Source: Phoebastria nigripes (taxonomy: Eukaryota; Chordata; Aves; Procellariiformes; Diomedeidae). From it: DNA of 64,000 bases. The translations under genes were made by a program, and so were the position numbers. Below the pieces are notes generated by a model, which searched no databases, was not told where the DNA came from, and saw nothing but the letters and a program-made list of their open reading frames with translations. The stretch covers positions 375,620 through 439,619 of the forward strand of contig JAYKAV010002673.1 of assembly GCA_035582835.1 (NCBI GenBank). Direction: 5' to 3'. Positions 63,090 to 64,000 of the stretch are shown in pieces (position 1 is the stretch's first letter; every line of letters starts with the position of its first letter).

Positions 63090-64000
63090 ATGGCCTGAAT
63101 TTCCATACAACTGCTTTCTGTAGCTAAGAAGGGAGGGTGGCTAAGATGCCTAAACTAGGGATCTAAGTACCCCTTCTAGCTACAAAAAATCAAGGGAAAA
63201 GGTCTATGTGGCTTCCATGGCTATTCAGTGAAGAGCCATTCAGTTTTTTGCAGCCATTTCCCAGCTGTGACCCTAGATCTCAACATTCAAAAAATTTTCT
63301 ATAAGTTCTTAGCACTAAAGCAAAACTGCAAAGAAAACTCATATTTCACATTTGAGTAACATGCAGCACAAGACACATTTTCCTGACACTCATTAGCTTA
63401 ATGTGCAATTAAAAAAAACCCACTGTTTTTATTGGTAATATAAAGTAGAGCAGAGAAAATGAAGACATATTCTAAAAATTCTGGAATAAAGCATCTGTCT
63501 CAGAGCTCATCTACTTCTTTAATATACCATTAAAATCCACTCTTTACTAGTCTTTGCTTAGATCATTTCATGTGAACAGCTTCAAACCTTTCTTTAATCC
63601 CAGCCATCTTCAGCAGCTTGCCATATTGTTCTTTGCATTGTTCTGGTGAAATCCATTTCACACACAAAAAAAGGGGGAGGTTGCCTTGTAGAATTATTTT
63701 GATTTTTACTGAACCAATTTAAATTTGATTTTTTGTCATTTGAATTAAGGAAACATTCCCTGCCCCCAAAACTAGACACATTCTGTCTTTTGGAAATTGC
63801 AGAAGGCTGCACAGGAACACTTTCAGTGGGGACTACCAGCAAAGCATCAGGATGTGATGAAACGGGGGATTAACNTTTCTGAGATTGGGACGCTGTTGCT
63901 AGGGCTCCCAGCACAATAGAACCTTTCTTATTGTTGCGCTCCCTTGCTGTTATCAGAGTATAAATATCAAAGAAATATTGTTAATTCTGCAGTATGTTGT
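63090..64000. other. Unique non-coding DNA
   Basis: No gene or repeat recognised up to the window end. Confidence 0.6.

Overview
The window looks like a non-coding stretch of a bird nuclear genome, either intergenic or deep intronic. The evidence is the interspersed repeats: CR1-type LINE fragments (one with the ATTCTGTG-like 3' end), two much older CR1/L3-like fossils, and seven solo LTRs of avian endogenous retroviruses. I recall the six-copy LTR family as widespread in non-galliform birds, but that is memory, not a search. Base composition is AT-rich with short microsatellites and about 58 isolated N bases. I found no gene, rRNA or tRNA I would defend, and no CRISPR array. The longest open frames (131 to 183 codons) are about what chance gives in 64 kb, or lie inside repeats.

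Layout: 1-3295 unique sequence with a small minisatellite; 3301-3887 solo LTR (+); 3893-8256 unique; 8430-9090 ancient LINE (-) with decayed reverse-transcriptase motifs; 9091-11861 unique; 11867-12393 solo LTR (-); 12399-27071 unique with two copies of a possible old repeat; 27077-27595 solo LTR (+); 27601-31473 unique; 31474-31812 CR1 3' end (-); 31813-37734 unique; 37735-38450 ancient CR1 (-); 38451-52971 unique, holding a weak chemokine-like frame at 48788-49206; 52977-58475 a repeat-rich block (LTR +, CR1 +, a G-rich GGGA array, LTR -, LTR -); 58481-62127 unique; 62133-63084 a second LTR family (-); then unique sequence to the end.

The best-supported result is the LTR set. Six copies share one family, and a seventh belongs to another. 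For four copies an exact 5-bp target-site duplication can be read directly (CACTA, CCTAG, GTGGC, GTTTG); two more have a one-base mismatch and one is badly decayed. Three copies keep a perfect CRE palindrome (TGACGTCA) 6 to 9 bp upstream of a TATA box, so they could act as dispersed cAMP/ATF-responsive promoters. The most speculative item is a minus-strand frame at 48788-49206 that resembles part of a CC chemokine if a 29-base GT...AG segment is skipped. I found no convincing new biological system.
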